A stretch of DNA of 64,000 nucleotides from Sphaerisporangium sp. TRM90804 (GTDB lineage Bacteria; Actinomycetota; Actinomycetes; Streptosporangiales; Streptosporangiaceae). The notes below the pieces were generated by a model, which made no database searches, had not been told where the DNA came from, and was given only the letters and a program-made list of their open reading frames with translations. Of the stretch, positions 53,940-62,554 are shown one piece after another. Position 1 is the stretch's first letter, and every line of letters starts with the position of its first letter. The DNA lies in the NCBI RefSeq assembly GCF_029846175.1, contig NZ_JARWAC010000001.1, forward strand, positions 62,001-126,000. The letters run 5' to 3'. The translations under genes were made by a program, and so were the position numbers.

Positions 53940-56341
53940 GAGCCACCTCCGTGTACTGCGCGCCACACCCGTTCGGGGGTGCACGGCATGGGAACGTCCT
54001 TGACGCCGAACGGCCGCAACGCGTCGACGATCGCGTTCACCACGGCCGGCGTCGAGGCGATCGTCCCGGCCTCGCCCACTCCCTTGACGCCGAGCGGGTT
54101 GCTGGTCGCCGGGGTCTCGGTGCGGTCGGTGGTGAACTCGGGCAGGTCGGCGGCCGACGGCAGCAGGTAGTCGGCCATCGTCGTGGTGAGCAGGTTGCCC
54201 TCGGCGTCGTACACCGCCTCCTCGAACAGCGCCTGCGCGACGCCCTGGGCGATGCCGCCGTGCACCTGACCCTCGACGATCATGGGGTTGACCACGTTGC
54301 CCACGTCGTCCACGGCGACGTACTCGCGGATCCTCGTCGCGCCGGTCTCGGTATCGACCTCCACCGCGCACAGGTGGGTGCCGTGCGGGTAGGAGAAGTT
54401 CTCGGGGTCGAACGTCGCCTCGGAGTCCAGGCTGGCCTCGACGCCCGGCGGCAGGTCGTGGGCGGCGAACGCGGCCAGGGCCACCTCCTGGATCGTCTTG
54501 GCGGCGTCGGTGCCGCGCACCCGGAACGTGCCGCCGGCGAACTCGACGTCGTCGGGCGACGCCTCCAGCATGTGCGCGGCGATGTGCCGGGCCTTCTCCT
54601 TGACCTTGTCGCACGCCTGGACGACGGCGATCCCGCCCACCACGAGCGAGCGCGAGCCGTAGGTGTCCATGCCCTTGTGCGAGGAGGACGTGTCGCCGTG
54701 GATCACCGACACGTCGTCGAACGGGACGCTGAGCGCGTCGGCGACGATCTGGCTCCAGGCGGTCTCGTGGCCCTGCCCGTGCGGGCTCGTGCCGGTGACG
54801 ACCTCGACCTTCCCGGTGGGCAGCATGCGCACGGACGCGTGCTCCCAGCCGCCGGCCCCGTAGCTCAGCGAGCCCAGCACCCGGCTGGGCGCCAGGCCGC
54901 ACATCTCGGTGTAGGTGGACACGCCGATGCCGAGCTGCACCGGTTCGCCGCGCTCGCGCCGGTCGGCCTGCTCGGCCCTGAGCTTGTCGTAGCCGAACAC
55001 CGCGAGCGCCCGGTCGGTGGCGGCCTCGTAGTTGCCCGAGTCGTAGGTCAGGTTCGCGACCGTGGTGTAGGGGAACTCCTCGTGGCCGATCCAGTTGCGC
55101 CGCCGCAGGTCGACGGGGTCGAGGGACAGCTCGTCGGCCAGCTCGTCCATCAGGCGCTCGATCGCGAACGTCGCCTCCGGACGTCCGGCGCCGCGGTAGG
55201 CGTCGGTCGGCATCTTGGTGGTGAACACGCCCGTGCACGTGAAGTCGTAGGCGTCCATCTTGTAGATGCCGTTGTACATGAACGCGCCGAGGATGGGGAT
55301 CCCCGGCGTGACCAGCATGAGGTACGCCCCCATGTCGGCCAGCAGGTCGACCCGCAGGCCCCTGAGCCGGCCGTCGGCGTCCGCCGCGAGCGCCAGGCGC
55401 TGGATCTGGTCGCGGCCGTGGTGGACGGTCAGGTTGCCCTCCGAGCGCGACTCGGTCCACTTGACCGGCTTGCCGAGCCGCCTGGCCAGGAGCAGCAGGA
55501 TGACCTCCTCGGCGGTCACCTGCAGCTTGGAGCCGAACCCGCCGCCGACGTCCGGGGCGACCACGCGGAGCTTGTGCTCGGGGATGCCGGTCACCTGGGC
55601 CAGCATGATGCGCAGGATGTGCGGGATCTGCGTGGAGGAGTGCAGCGTGAAGAAGTCGCCGTCGGTCTCGGCCACCACGGCGCGCGGCTCCATCGCCGAG
55701 GGGATCAGCCGCTGCTGCACGTAGGTGCGTTCGATGACCACCGGCGCGTCGCGGAACGCCGCGTCCACGTCGCCGGTCCCGAACTTCCACACGTACGAGC
55801 GGTTGCCCGCCTCGTGCACCTTCGGGCTGCCTTCTTCGAGGGCTTTCACCATGTCGAGCACGGCCGGGAGCGGCTCGTAGTCGACCTCGACCGCCTCCAG
55901 CGCGTCGGCCGCCTTGTACCGGTCGGTGGCGATGACGCAGGCGACGGCCTCGCCGGCGTACCGCACCTCCTCCACCGCCATGGGCGGGTGGTCGGGCAGG
56001 ACGATGTCCTCGGTGACCGGCCAGGCGCACGGCAGGCTGCCCTGCTCGCCTGCCAGGTCGGCGCCGCTCAGCGCGGCGACCACGCCGGGCATCGCCCGCG
56101 CGGCCGAGGTGTCCACCCTGGTGACGCGCGCGTGCGCCATGGGGCTGCGCACGAACGCCACGTAGAGCATGCCGGGGAGCTGGATGTTGTCGGTCCACCT
56201 CGTGCGCCCGGTGACCAGGCGGGCGTCCTCCTTGCGCCGCCGCGCCGCGCCGACCTCGTTCCTGCCGGGGGCCGGTTCGCTCAGGTCGCCGTCCTCGGCG
56301 ATCCGGCGCGCCACCATTCCGGCGTCGATCTCCTCCGTCAT
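53936..56341 (-). CDS. coxL: CO dehydrogenase-like large (molybdopterin) subunit, form II type
   Basis: 801 residues carrying the Mo-molybdopterin cytosine dinucleotide site. The active-site loop reads DAYRGAGRPEA: AYRGAGR is the form II signature, whereas genuine CO-oxidising form I enzymes have AYxCSFR with the Cu-binding Cys. Other motifs: EPRAVVAETDG, VVAPDVGGGFGSKLQ, GTSPHGQGHETAW and the catalytic Glu in GVKGVGEAGTIAS. The substrate is therefore probably not CO, or only poorly so; other aromatic or aldehyde substrates are plausible. ATG 56341 overlaps the coxS stop. Confidence 0.92.
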   Translation of the reverse strand: MTEEIDAGMVARRIAEDGDLSEPAPGRNEVGAARRRKEDARLVTGRTRWTDNIQLPGMLYVAFVRSPMAHARVTRVDTSAARAMPGVVAALSGADLAGEQGSLPCAWPVTEDIVLPDHPPMAVEEVRYAGEAVACVIATDRYKAADALEAVEVDYEPLPAVLDMVKALEEGSPKVHEAGNRSYVWKFGTGDVDAAFRDAPVVIERTYVQQRLIPSAMEPRAVVAETDGDFFTLHSSTQIPHILRIMLAQVTGIPEHKLRVVAPDVGGGFGSKLQVTAEEVILLLLARRLGKPVKWTESRSEGNLTVHHGRDQIQRLALAADADGRLRGLRVDLLADMGAYLMLVTPGIPILGAFMYNGIYKMDAYDFTCTGVFTTKMPTDAYRGAGRPEATFAIERLMDELADELSLDPVDLRRRNWIGHEEFPYTTVANLTYDSGNYEAATDRALAVFGYDKLRAEQADRRERGEPVQLGIGVSTYTEMCGLAPSRVLGSLSYGAGGWEHASVRMLPTGKVEVVTGTSPHGQGHETAWSQIVADALSVPFDDVSVIHGDTSSSHKGMDTYGSRSLVVGGIAVVQACDKVKEKARHIAAHMLEASPDDVEFAGGTFRVRGTDAAKTIQEVALAAFAAHDLPPGVEASLDSEATFDPENFSYPHGTHLCAVEVDTETGATRIREYVAVDDVGNVVNPMIVEGQVHGGIAQGVAQALFEEAVYDAEGNLLTTTMADYLLPSAADLPEFTTDRTETPATSNPLGVKGVGEAGTIASTPAVVNAIVDALRPFGVKDVPMPCTPERVWRAVHGGGS

Positions 56342-56853
56342 AGCTCCTCCGCCGATCGTGCGCCCGCCGCTGCCGCCTCGGGGTCCTGGCTCATGCTGTG
56401 CGCGCCGCGGCGTACGGCGCGGACGATGTTGGTGTAGCCGGTGCACCGGCACAGGTTGCCCTCAAGGCCCTTGCGTATCGCCTCGTCGGAGGGGTCGGGG
56501 TCGTCCTTCAGCAGGTCGATGGCGGCCATGATCATCCCGGGCGTGCAGTAGCCGCACTGGAGGGCGTGCTCCTCGTGGAAGGCCCGCTGCATCGGGTGCC
56601 AGTCGGTGCCGCCTGAGGCCAGGCCCTCGACGGTCACGATGTCCTGGCCGTCCACCTGCACGGCCAGGACCGAGCAGCTCTTCACGCTCCGGCCTTCGAG
56701 CATGACCGTGCAGGCGCCGCAGTTGCTGGTGTCGCAGCCGATGGGGGTCCCGGTCCGACCCAGCCGATCTCGCAGCAGATGGACGAGCAGCAGGCGTGGC
56801 TCGACGTCCTCCTCATAGGTGACGCCGTCGACGGTGACGTTGATACGAGTCAT
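56338..56853 (-). CDS. coxS: CO dehydrogenase-like small (2x 2Fe-2S) subunit
   Basis: 171 residues. The N-terminal plant-type ferredoxin domain has [16 protein letters not shown] plus an upstream Cys set; the C-terminal cluster has [17 protein letters not shown] and [13 protein letters not shown]. It passes electrons from coxL to coxM. ATG 56853 has GGAGGGA 3 bases upstream. First gene of the S-L-M operon; that order fits form II clusters. No coxD/E/F-like maturation genes are adjacent. Confidence 0.93.
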   Translation of the reverse strand: MTRINVTVDGVTYEEDVEPRLLLVHLLRDRLGRTGTPIGCDTSNCGACTVMLEGRSVKSCSVLAVQVDGQDIVTVEGLASGGTDWHPMQRAFHEEHALQCGYCTPGMIMAAIDLLKDDPDPSDEAIRKGLEGNLCRCTGYTNIVRAVRRGAHSMSQDPEAAAAGARSAEEL

Positions 56854-57002
56854 TCGTCCCTCCATGCGCGCGGGCTGGCAGGCTCGGTGGCGTGCGCCGG
56901 CCGTGCGGGCCTCGCGGAGGCGGAACGTGCGTCAGAGGGGATGGTGACGAGGCGAGCGCACTGACGGCTGTGGTGTGAGTGGAGTGAGAACCGACAAATG
57001 CG

Positions 57003-57030
57003 AAAGTACGCCCCTGATGTACGGGGTCAA
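57003..57030 (-). promoter_or_regulatory. Possible promoter of the cox operon
   Basis: On the minus strand, TTGACC (57030-57025) and TACTTT (57008-57003) are separated by 16 bases, 150 bases upstream of coxS. A short inverted repeat ACGGGG/CCCCGT (57021-57037) overlaps the -35 box and might be an operator, or might be the terminator of the upstream small gene. Confidence 0.4.
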
Positions 57031-57080
57031 CCCCCGTGGCGCCAAAACACGGCCGCCTTTCACCGCGGAGACGCGCCGGG

Positions 57081-57257
57081 TCAGCGCCTGCGGATGGCCT
57101 TGGCGATGATGGCGACGAACCCGGCCAGGCCCAGCCCGAAGACCAGGATCAACCCCATCACCAGCGTGTCGGGGGGGTCGTCGACCAGGTAGCGGATGCC
57201 CAGGCCGATGAACAGCAGGCCCGCGAGCAGCGACAGCCAGTCGGTCCTATGCGGCAC
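57081..57257 (-). CDS. 58-residue two-helix membrane protein
   Basis: A GTG-start frame overlapping the 3' end of the PspC-domain gene by 11 bases. It encodes a basic start (MPHRTDW), a first hydrophobic helix (LSLLAGLLFIGLGIRYLV), a short loop with DDPPD, a second helix (LVMGLILVFGLGLAGFVAII) and a basic end (AKAIRRR). Composition and overlap support a real coupled gene. No family known to me; a small accessory of the PspC envelope-stress module is likely. Confidence 0.72.
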   Translation of the reverse strand: MPHRTDWLSLLAGLLFIGLGIRYLVDDPPDTLVMGLILVFGLGLAGFVAIIAKAIRRR

Positions 57258-58974
57258 GGCGCACCTCGACGTCCCCGATGCCGGCCTTGAGGTGCAGCTC
57301 GATCACCGGCGCCCCGCCCGGCGGCGGCCCGCCCCGCGGTGTCACGTCCGGTTCGAGCACGGCGATGTGCTCGATGTCGGTGCCGCCCTTGACCTTGTGC
57401 TCGATCTTCACCTCACCCACCCGCGTGTAGCCGGAGACCTCCACGCGGGCCGACCGCGGCACGATCACCTTCAGCTGGCCGACCGACACCGAGGCGTCGA
57501 ACCGCGTGCGCGAGCCGGGGACGAACAGGGTGTCGCCGAGATCGAGCGTGCCGTCCCCGATGTCCACCGAGTAGGTGCGTACGGCCTGCGCGGCGTCCAT
57601 CGGGTGCCAGACGTAGGTGCCGACGTTGCGCGGCAGCCCGGTCGTGGCGGCGGTCGTCCCCGCGGCCGCCACCAGCACGAGCGCGACGACCGTCCCCGCG
57701 GCCACCAGGCCCGTGCCCCGCCCGAACCAGGTCGCCACGAGCAGCCCGGCCCCGATCAGGATGAGCACCACCCCGCCGACCAGCGGAAGGCTGGCCGATG
57801 TGGGTGGTGACTGCGTGGCGACCATGATTCCTCCGACCACGAACGCGATGAGAAGCGTGATTCCCCCGATGCGGGGCCCCGGCCGCCTCTCGCTCGCCGC
57901 CCCCGCCGTGCTCTCCTCGGGAACTCCCGGCCGCCTCCACGGGTAGGGCTGTGGGGCGTACGCCCGGCGAGAGCCGTCCGGGTCGTGGCCGGGTGGCCTG
58001 CTGTACGGGCCGCGGGGGGCGAACGGCTCCCCCGAGGAGTCGAAACCGGCCGGGCCGTACGGCCCCCGGCCGTACCCTCCCTGGTCTCGCTCCGGCTGGT
58101 CCTGGATCCGGGTGTTCGGGGTCCGGGAGTCCATGCGGTTGTGGGCCGCCTCGATGAGGTCCGACAGGCGCCGGTACTCCGAGGTGGGCGGTGCCGCCCC
58201 CGCGTCCGCGAAGGGCCTCGTCTCCGCGTCGCGGGGGGTCTCCATGGCCGGGCCCGTCGCGGCCGGCGCGCCGGCCTGGGCCGGCGTGTCCACGGGCGGG
58301 GAGGTGTCCGCGTGCGCTGGCGCGCCGGGGGGCGAGAAGGTGCTCGGGCCGGTGGCGGGTGAGAAGGCGCCCGGGCCGGCTGGTGCGGTGAACGCGGCCG
58401 ACGGGGCTCCCGCCCGGGGGTCGAACGGCCGGTACTCGCCGGCCGGCGACGCCGCCTCCGCGGAGCCGAACGGCTGGTGGGCGCCGGCGACGCTCGCCCT
58501 CTTGATGCGCTCGGGCAGCGTCTTGGCCAGCTCCAGCAGGTCGGCGCCCCGGGCGTGCGCCGCGAGCAGGGAGACCGCCAGCAGCGTGCCGACGATCACG
58601 GTGGCGGTGCTGATGCCGCCCGCCGCCAGGTTGACGATGAGGCCGAACGAGAAGACCGCGGCCAGCAGCCCCAGGACCGTGTCGGCGTCGAAGAGCCGGC
58701 GGGTCCACTGCTCGACGTAGCCGGGCCCGCCGTCGGTGGCCCGCATCAGCAGGATCGCCGCGATGTACAGCATGATGCCGATGCCCGAGCCGACGACCAG
58801 GGCGGCGAAGCCCACCCGGAAGATCACCGGGTCCATCCCGGTGTAACGGCCCAGCCCGGCGCACACGCCCGTGAGCATGCGACCGTCGCTACTACGCTTG
58901 AGTACGCGCTCCTCATCCACGGGAGCGAACGTACCCGGTGCCGACGTGGTGCCGGCTTCGCCCGCTTCGGTCAT
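57247..58974 (-). CDS. PspC-domain membrane protein with C-terminal toastrack-like domain
   Basis: 575 residues. The N-terminal PspC domain (LKRSSDGRMLTGVCAGLGRY ... GIGIMLYIAAILLMRA) is followed by two further helices, a long Pro/Ala/Gly-rich linker (~190-375), about four more helices and a C-terminal beta-rich domain (TFDASVSVGQ-type residues: SVSVGQLKVIVPRSARVEV, VGEVKIEHKVKGG) resembling the LiaF/toastrack adhesin-like fold. Such proteins sense envelope stress with an adjacent PspC histidine kinase, here divergent. ATG 58974 is the likeliest start; 59019 is possible. Confidence 0.87.
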   Translation of the reverse strand: MTEAGEAGTTSAPGTFAPVDEERVLKRSSDGRMLTGVCAGLGRYTGMDPVIFRVGFAALVVGSGIGIMLYIAAILLMRATDGGPGYVEQWTRRLFDADTVLGLLAAVFSFGLIVNLAAGGISTATVIVGTLLAVSLLAAHARGADLLELAKTLPERIKRASVAGAHQPFGSAEAASPAGEYRPFDPRAGAPSAAFTAPAGPGAFSPATGPSTFSPPGAPAHADTSPPVDTPAQAGAPAATGPAMETPRDAETRPFADAGAAPPTSEYRRLSDLIEAAHNRMDSRTPNTRIQDQPERDQGGYGRGPYGPAGFDSSGEPFAPRGPYSRPPGHDPDGSRRAYAPQPYPWRRPGVPEESTAGAASERRPGPRIGGITLLIAFVVGGIMVATQSPPTSASLPLVGGVVLILIGAGLLVATWFGRGTGLVAAGTVVALVLVAAAGTTAATTGLPRNVGTYVWHPMDAAQAVRTYSVDIGDGTLDLGDTLFVPGSRTRFDASVSVGQLKVIVPRSARVEVSGYTRVGEVKIEHKVKGGTDIEHIAVLEPDVTPRGGPPPGGAPVIELHLKAGIGDVEVRRAA

Positions 58975-59089
58975 GTTCTCATCGTGGCCGTGGGCGTCCC
59001 GTCCCGCCATCCGGGACACCCCTGACTCTTCCCCGACCGGTCAGGGCAGGAGTCAGGGAGCGCCCTGATGCGCGAAGGCCCGTTCACGT

Positions 59090-60292
59090 GTGACGATGCG
59101 AGAGATGTCTGAGTCCCCGACCCTTCCCGAGGCGTTCCCCCGGATGATGCGGCCCATGCGAGGCCGGCTCGTCGCGGGCGTCGCCCAAGGCGCCGCCGCC
59201 CAGCTGAGGCTGGATCCCGTCGTGCTGCGCCTCGCCTTCGTGCTGCTCAGCGTGCTCGACGGCCTCGGCCTGCTCGCCTACGCCGCCCTGTGGATGTTCA
59301 CCCCGCGCGAGGCGCACGAGGGCCCGGCCCCGGGCCGCGACTGGGGCCAGGTGACCGCGTACGCGGTGCTCGGCATGGCGCTGACGGCGTTCGGCTGGCT
59401 CACGGGCGCCTCCACCGGCGGGGTCGGCACCTGGTCGATCGCCGTCGGCGGCATCGGCACCCTCATCCTGTGGCAGCAGGCCGAGCCCGGCCGGCGCCAG
59501 CGCTGGATGACCGACGCCGTCCGGCAGGTGCGGCGCTCGTGGGTGCGCACCGCCATCGGGCTGCTGCTCGTGGTGGTCGGCGCCATCGGCTTCCTGGCCG
59601 CCCAGGGGCAGCTCGCCGACGCCCGCCCGGGCCTGGTCTTCACCGCCGTCGTCGTCGGCGGCCTGGTGCTGATCGCGGCCCCCTGGCTGACGGCCCTGTG
59701 GAAGGAGCTCCAGAAGGAGCGCAGGGAGCGCATCCGGCAGGAGGAGCGCGCCGAGATGGCCGCCCACGTGCACGACTCCGTGCTGCACACGCTGACGCTC
59801 ATCCAGCGCAACGCGCAGGACCCCTTCGAGGTGACCCGCCTGGCCCGCTCCCAGGAGCGCGAGCTGCGCAACTGGCTCTACCAGCCCAAGGCCGACGCCG
59901 ACGCCTCCATGGCCGCCGCCGTGCGGCGGGTGGCCGCCGAGATCGAGGACGAGCACGGCATCCCCATCGAGATCGTCTGCGTGGGCGACTGCGAGCTGGA
60001 GGACAACCTGCGCGCCATGCTGCAGGCGGTGCGGCAGGCGATGGTCAACGCCGCCAAGTACGCCGGAGCGCCGGTGATCTCGGTCTACGCCGAGGTTGAA
60101 GCGGACGAGGTTACCCTTTTCGTCCGAGACCGCGGCAAGGGGTTCATCATTGACGATGTTCCGGAAGACCGCATGGGTATCAGCCAGTCGATCATCGGCC
60201 GGATGGAGCGCCACGGCGGCTCGGCGCGGATCAAGACCGCGCCGGGCGAGGGCACGGAAGTGATGCTGACGATGAGGCGGGAGAAGTCGTGA
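59090..60292 (+). CDS. PspC-domain sensor histidine kinase
   Basis: 400 residues from GTG 59090; ATG 59105 is an alternative. The N-terminal PspC domain (RPMRGRLVAGVAQGAAAQLR ... LDGLGLLAYAALWMF) plus three more helix pairs lead to a HisKA_3-type dimerisation helix with the phospho-His in MAAHVHDSVLHTLTLI and a HATPase domain (RQAMVNAAKYAGA is the N box, LFVRDRGKGF the G1 box, GGSARIKTAPGEGTEV the end). It phosphorylates the LuxR regulator encoded 25 bases downstream. The PspC fusion links it to the neighbouring PspC membrane protein. Confidence 0.93.
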   Translation: MTMREMSESPTLPEAFPRMMRPMRGRLVAGVAQGAAAQLRLDPVVLRLAFVLLSVLDGLGLLAYAALWMFTPREAHEGPAPGRDWGQVTAYAVLGMALTAFGWLTGASTGGVGTWSIAVGGIGTLILWQQAEPGRRQRWMTDAVRQVRRSWVRTAIGLLLVVVGAIGFLAAQGQLADARPGLVFTAVVVGGLVLIAAPWLTALWKELQKERRERIRQEERAEMAAHVHDSVLHTLTLIQRNAQDPFEVTRLARSQERELRNWLYQPKADADASMAAAVRRVAAEIEDEHGIPIEIVCVGDCELEDNLRAMLQAVRQAMVNAAKYAGAPVISVYAEVEADEVTLFVRDRGKGFIIDDVPEDRMGISQSIIGRMERHGGSARIKTAPGEGTEVMLTMRREKS

Positions 60293-60317
60293 TGGTCTGT
60301 CCGAGGTGTGAGGCGAC

Positions 60318-60956
60318 GTGAACATGGTCAAGGTCCTGATCGTGGACGACCACCGGCTCTTCCGGTCGGGGGTGCGCGCGGAGCTCGGCCCGCGGATCGA
60401 GGTGATCGGCGAGGCGGAGGACGTCGAGTCGGCGGTGTCGGCGATCGCGGAGCTGAAGCCGGACGTCGTCCTGCTGGACGTCCACATGCCCGGCGGCGGC
60501 GGCCAGGAGGTGCTGCGCCGGGTGCTCGGCGCGGGGGCCCCGGTGCGCTTCCTCGCGCTGTCGGTCTCCGACGCCGCCGAGGACGTCATCGGCGTGATCC
60601 GCGGCGGCGCGCGCGGCTACGTCACCAAGACGATCAGCGGCACCGAGCTCACCGACGCGATCGTCCGGGTCTCCGAGGGCGACGCGGTCTTCTCGCCCCG
60701 GCTGGCCGGCTTCGTGCTCGACGCGTTCTCCTCCACCGAGGCGCCGTCCATCGACCCCGAGCTCGACTCGCTGACCACCCGCGAGCGCGAGGTGCTGCGG
60801 CTCATCGCCCGGGGGTACGCCTACAAGGAGATCGCCAAGGAGCTGTTCATCTCGGTCAAGACGGTCGAGACCCACGTGTCCTCGGTGCTGCGCAAGCTCC
60901 AGCTCTCCAACCGCCACGAGCTGTCCCGCTGGGCCACCGCCCGCCGGCTGGTGTGA
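60318..60956 (+). CDS. NarL/LuxR-family response regulator
   Basis: 212 residues. Receiver domain: VLIVDDHRLFRSGVRAEL with the acidic pair, phospho-Asp in VVLLDVHMPGGGG and Lys in RGYVTKTISG. The output domain is a LuxR-type HTH: LTTREREVLRLIARGYAYKE and ISVKTVETHVSSVLRKLQ. Partner of the PspC kinase. Start GTG 60318 or ATG 60324. A hairpin follows the stop. Confidence 0.95.
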   Translation: MNMVKVLIVDDHRLFRSGVRAELGPRIEVIGEAEDVESAVSAIAELKPDVVLLDVHMPGGGGQEVLRRVLGAGAPVRFLALSVSDAAEDVIGVIRGGARGYVTKTISGTELTDAIVRVSEGDAVFSPRLAGFVLDAFSSTEAPSIDPELDSLTTREREVLRLIARGYAYKEIAKELFISVKTVETHVSSVLRKLQLSNRHELSRWATARRLV

Positions 60957-60975
60957 CCGTCCCCCGCCGGGGCGT

Positions 60976-60994
60976 CGTCCCTCGCGGAGGGACG
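60976..60994 (+). terminator. Hairpin terminator after the response regulator
   Basis: Perfect 8-bp stem (60976-60983 with 60987-60994, CGTCCCTC/GAGGGACG) with GCG loop, 20 bases after the stop codon. Confidence 0.7.
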
Positions 60995-61034
60995 GGCCCG
61001 CGCGCGCGGCGGTGCGGTCCGCCAGGATGAGGGG

Positions 61035-61724
61035 GTGACCCGACGCGCCCTCCTGCCGCTCGTGCTCGCAGCGGTGTTCGCCGCGAGCTGCTCCTCCCTC
61101 GACTACTGGAAGGACCAGTTCTCCGCCCCCAGCCCACGCACGCCCTCCGAGGGGGGCTCGGCCGAGCCCGCCGGGCAGACGTTCGAGGAGGACGTCGAAC
61201 TGGCGCGTGCGCTCACCGAGGACTACTGGCGGCAGACCTTCCAGGCATCGGGCAGGGAGTACCGGCCCCTGCAGCGGTTCGTGCCCTACTCCGGCCAGGA
61301 CGGGCCCGACTGCGGCGGCCAGCCCGCCGTGCCGGAGAACGCCTTCTACTGCCCCGTGGGCCACTTCGTCGCCTACGACCAGGAATGGATGCGCAAGCTG
61401 TACGAGGAGCTGGGGGACGGCTCGGTCTACCTGATCATCCCGCACGAGATCGGGCACGCCGTCCAGGCGCAGCTCCAGTCCGGCTTCGACCTCAGCATCC
61501 AGCGCGAGCTGCAGGCCGACTGCTACGCCGGCGGCGCGCTCAGCGGGCTCATGAAGAGCAACCGCATCGAGGCCGAGAGCGGCGACGAGGCCGAGCTGCT
61601 GGCCAACCTGGCCGCGGCCGGCGACCCCACGGAGGCCTGGTGGCGCGAGGACGCCCACGGCACGCCCGCCCAGCGCCAGGAGGCGTTCGCCGGCGGCTAC
61701 AACAACGGGGTCGACGCGTGCTGA
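61035..61724 (+). CDS. Neutral zinc metallopeptidase lipoprotein
   Basis: 229 residues. Signal peptide with lipobox (VFAASC) gives a surface lipoprotein. The zincin active site is IIPHEIGHAVQAQL, with the third ligand likely the Glu/Asp in QRELQADCYAGGAL, as in YpfJ-type neutral zinc metallopeptidases (PF04228). Three further Cys may form disulfides. GTG 61035 follows GAGGG. Its stop overlaps the start of the CPBP protease gene. Confidence 0.9.
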   Translation: MTRRALLPLVLAAVFAASCSSLDYWKDQFSAPSPRTPSEGGSAEPAGQTFEEDVELARALTEDYWRQTFQASGREYRPLQRFVPYSGQDGPDCGGQPAVPENAFYCPVGHFVAYDQEWMRKLYEELGDGSVYLIIPHEIGHAVQAQLQSGFDLSIQRELQADCYAGGALSGLMKSNRIEAESGDEAELLANLAAAGDPTEAWWREDAHGTPAQRQEAFAGGYNNGVDAC

Positions 61725-62554
61725 GGCGGGGGAGGTCCGGGCCGCGCGGCATGCTGGTGCCGGCCGTCGCCGTGCTGGCGGCGGCGAACGTCGTCAACAA
61801 CCGGGTCGCCCCGCGGCTGGGGCCGGTGACCTCCGCGGCCGCCACGGGCGCGCTTGTGCTGCTGGCCCGGCGGTCGGGGCTGTCGTGGGCCGAGATGGGC
61901 TTCGAACGCCGGCGGCGCGGCGCCGTGATCGGCGGCGCCCTCGCGACGGCGGTCGCCGCCGCCTACGCCGGGGGGCTGGCGACGTCGCGCACCCGGGCCC
62001 TGCTGCTCGACGACCGGGCTCTGGCGCTGTCACGCGCCCGGCTGCTTGAGGAGATCCTCGTCCAGGTGCCCATCGGCACGGTGCTGCTGGAGGAGGTCGC
62101 CTTCCGGGGCGTGCTCCCGGCCGCGCTGGGCCGCGCCTACGGGCCGGTGGCGGCGGTCGCGGGGTCCTCGGCGCTGTTCGGGCTCTGGCACATCCTGCCG
62201 TCCCTCGACATGGCGGACGCCAACCCGGCGCTCGGCCGGCTCACCGCCGGGGAGAGCCCGGGCCGGGCGACGGAGACGGCCCCGCCCGGGGAGGCGGGGA
62301 CGTCCGGCGGGCGGGGGGTCCCCGCGGCGGCCGTGGTCGTCGGCTCGGTGATCTCCACGGGCGTGGTGGGCGTGTTCTTCCAGGAGCTGCGCTGGCACGG
62401 GGGTCTGCTGGCGCCGTCCCTCACCCACTTGGCGACCAACTCGCTCGGGTACGTCGCGGCGCGCGTCGCCCGGCGCGTCTCCCGCGCGAAGGAGGGGAAG
62501 GCGGCGCAGGCGAAGGCTCAGGCCGTGGTGACGACCTGGAACGCCTCGGCGTAG
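61718..62554 (+). CDS. CPBP-family intramembrane metalloprotease
   Basis: 278 residues, about six helices. The Abi/CPBP motifs are present: VLLEEVAFRGVLPAALG (EExxxR), SALFGLWHILPSLD (FxxxH) and the third motif SLTHLATNSLG. A Gly/Ala/Pro-rich loop of about 45 residues (~175-215) is inserted between motifs 2 and 3. GTG 61718 overlaps the upstream stop by 7 bases; ATG 61751 is an alternative start. The 3' end overlaps the convergent PIG-L gene by 37 bases. Substrate unknown. Confidence 0.87.
   Translation: MLRRGRSGPRGMLVPAVAVLAAANVVNNRVAPRLGPVTSAAATGALVLLARRSGLSWAEMGFERRRRGAVIGGALATAVAAAYAGGLATSRTRALLLDDRALALSRARLLEEILVQVPIGTVLLEEVAFRGVLPAALGRAYGPVAAVAGSSALFGLWHILPSLDMADANPALGRLTAGESPGRATETAPPGEAGTSGGRGVPAAAVVVGSVISTGVVGVFFQELRWHGGLLAPSLTHLATNSLGYVAARVARRVSRAKEGKAAQAKAQAVVTTWNASA

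Noticed and set aside
52935-56198. A 1087-residue fusion spanning coxM and coxL
   Set aside because: It reads coxL in the wrong frame before entering coxM. The true coxM start is GTG 53939 overlapping the coxL stop.
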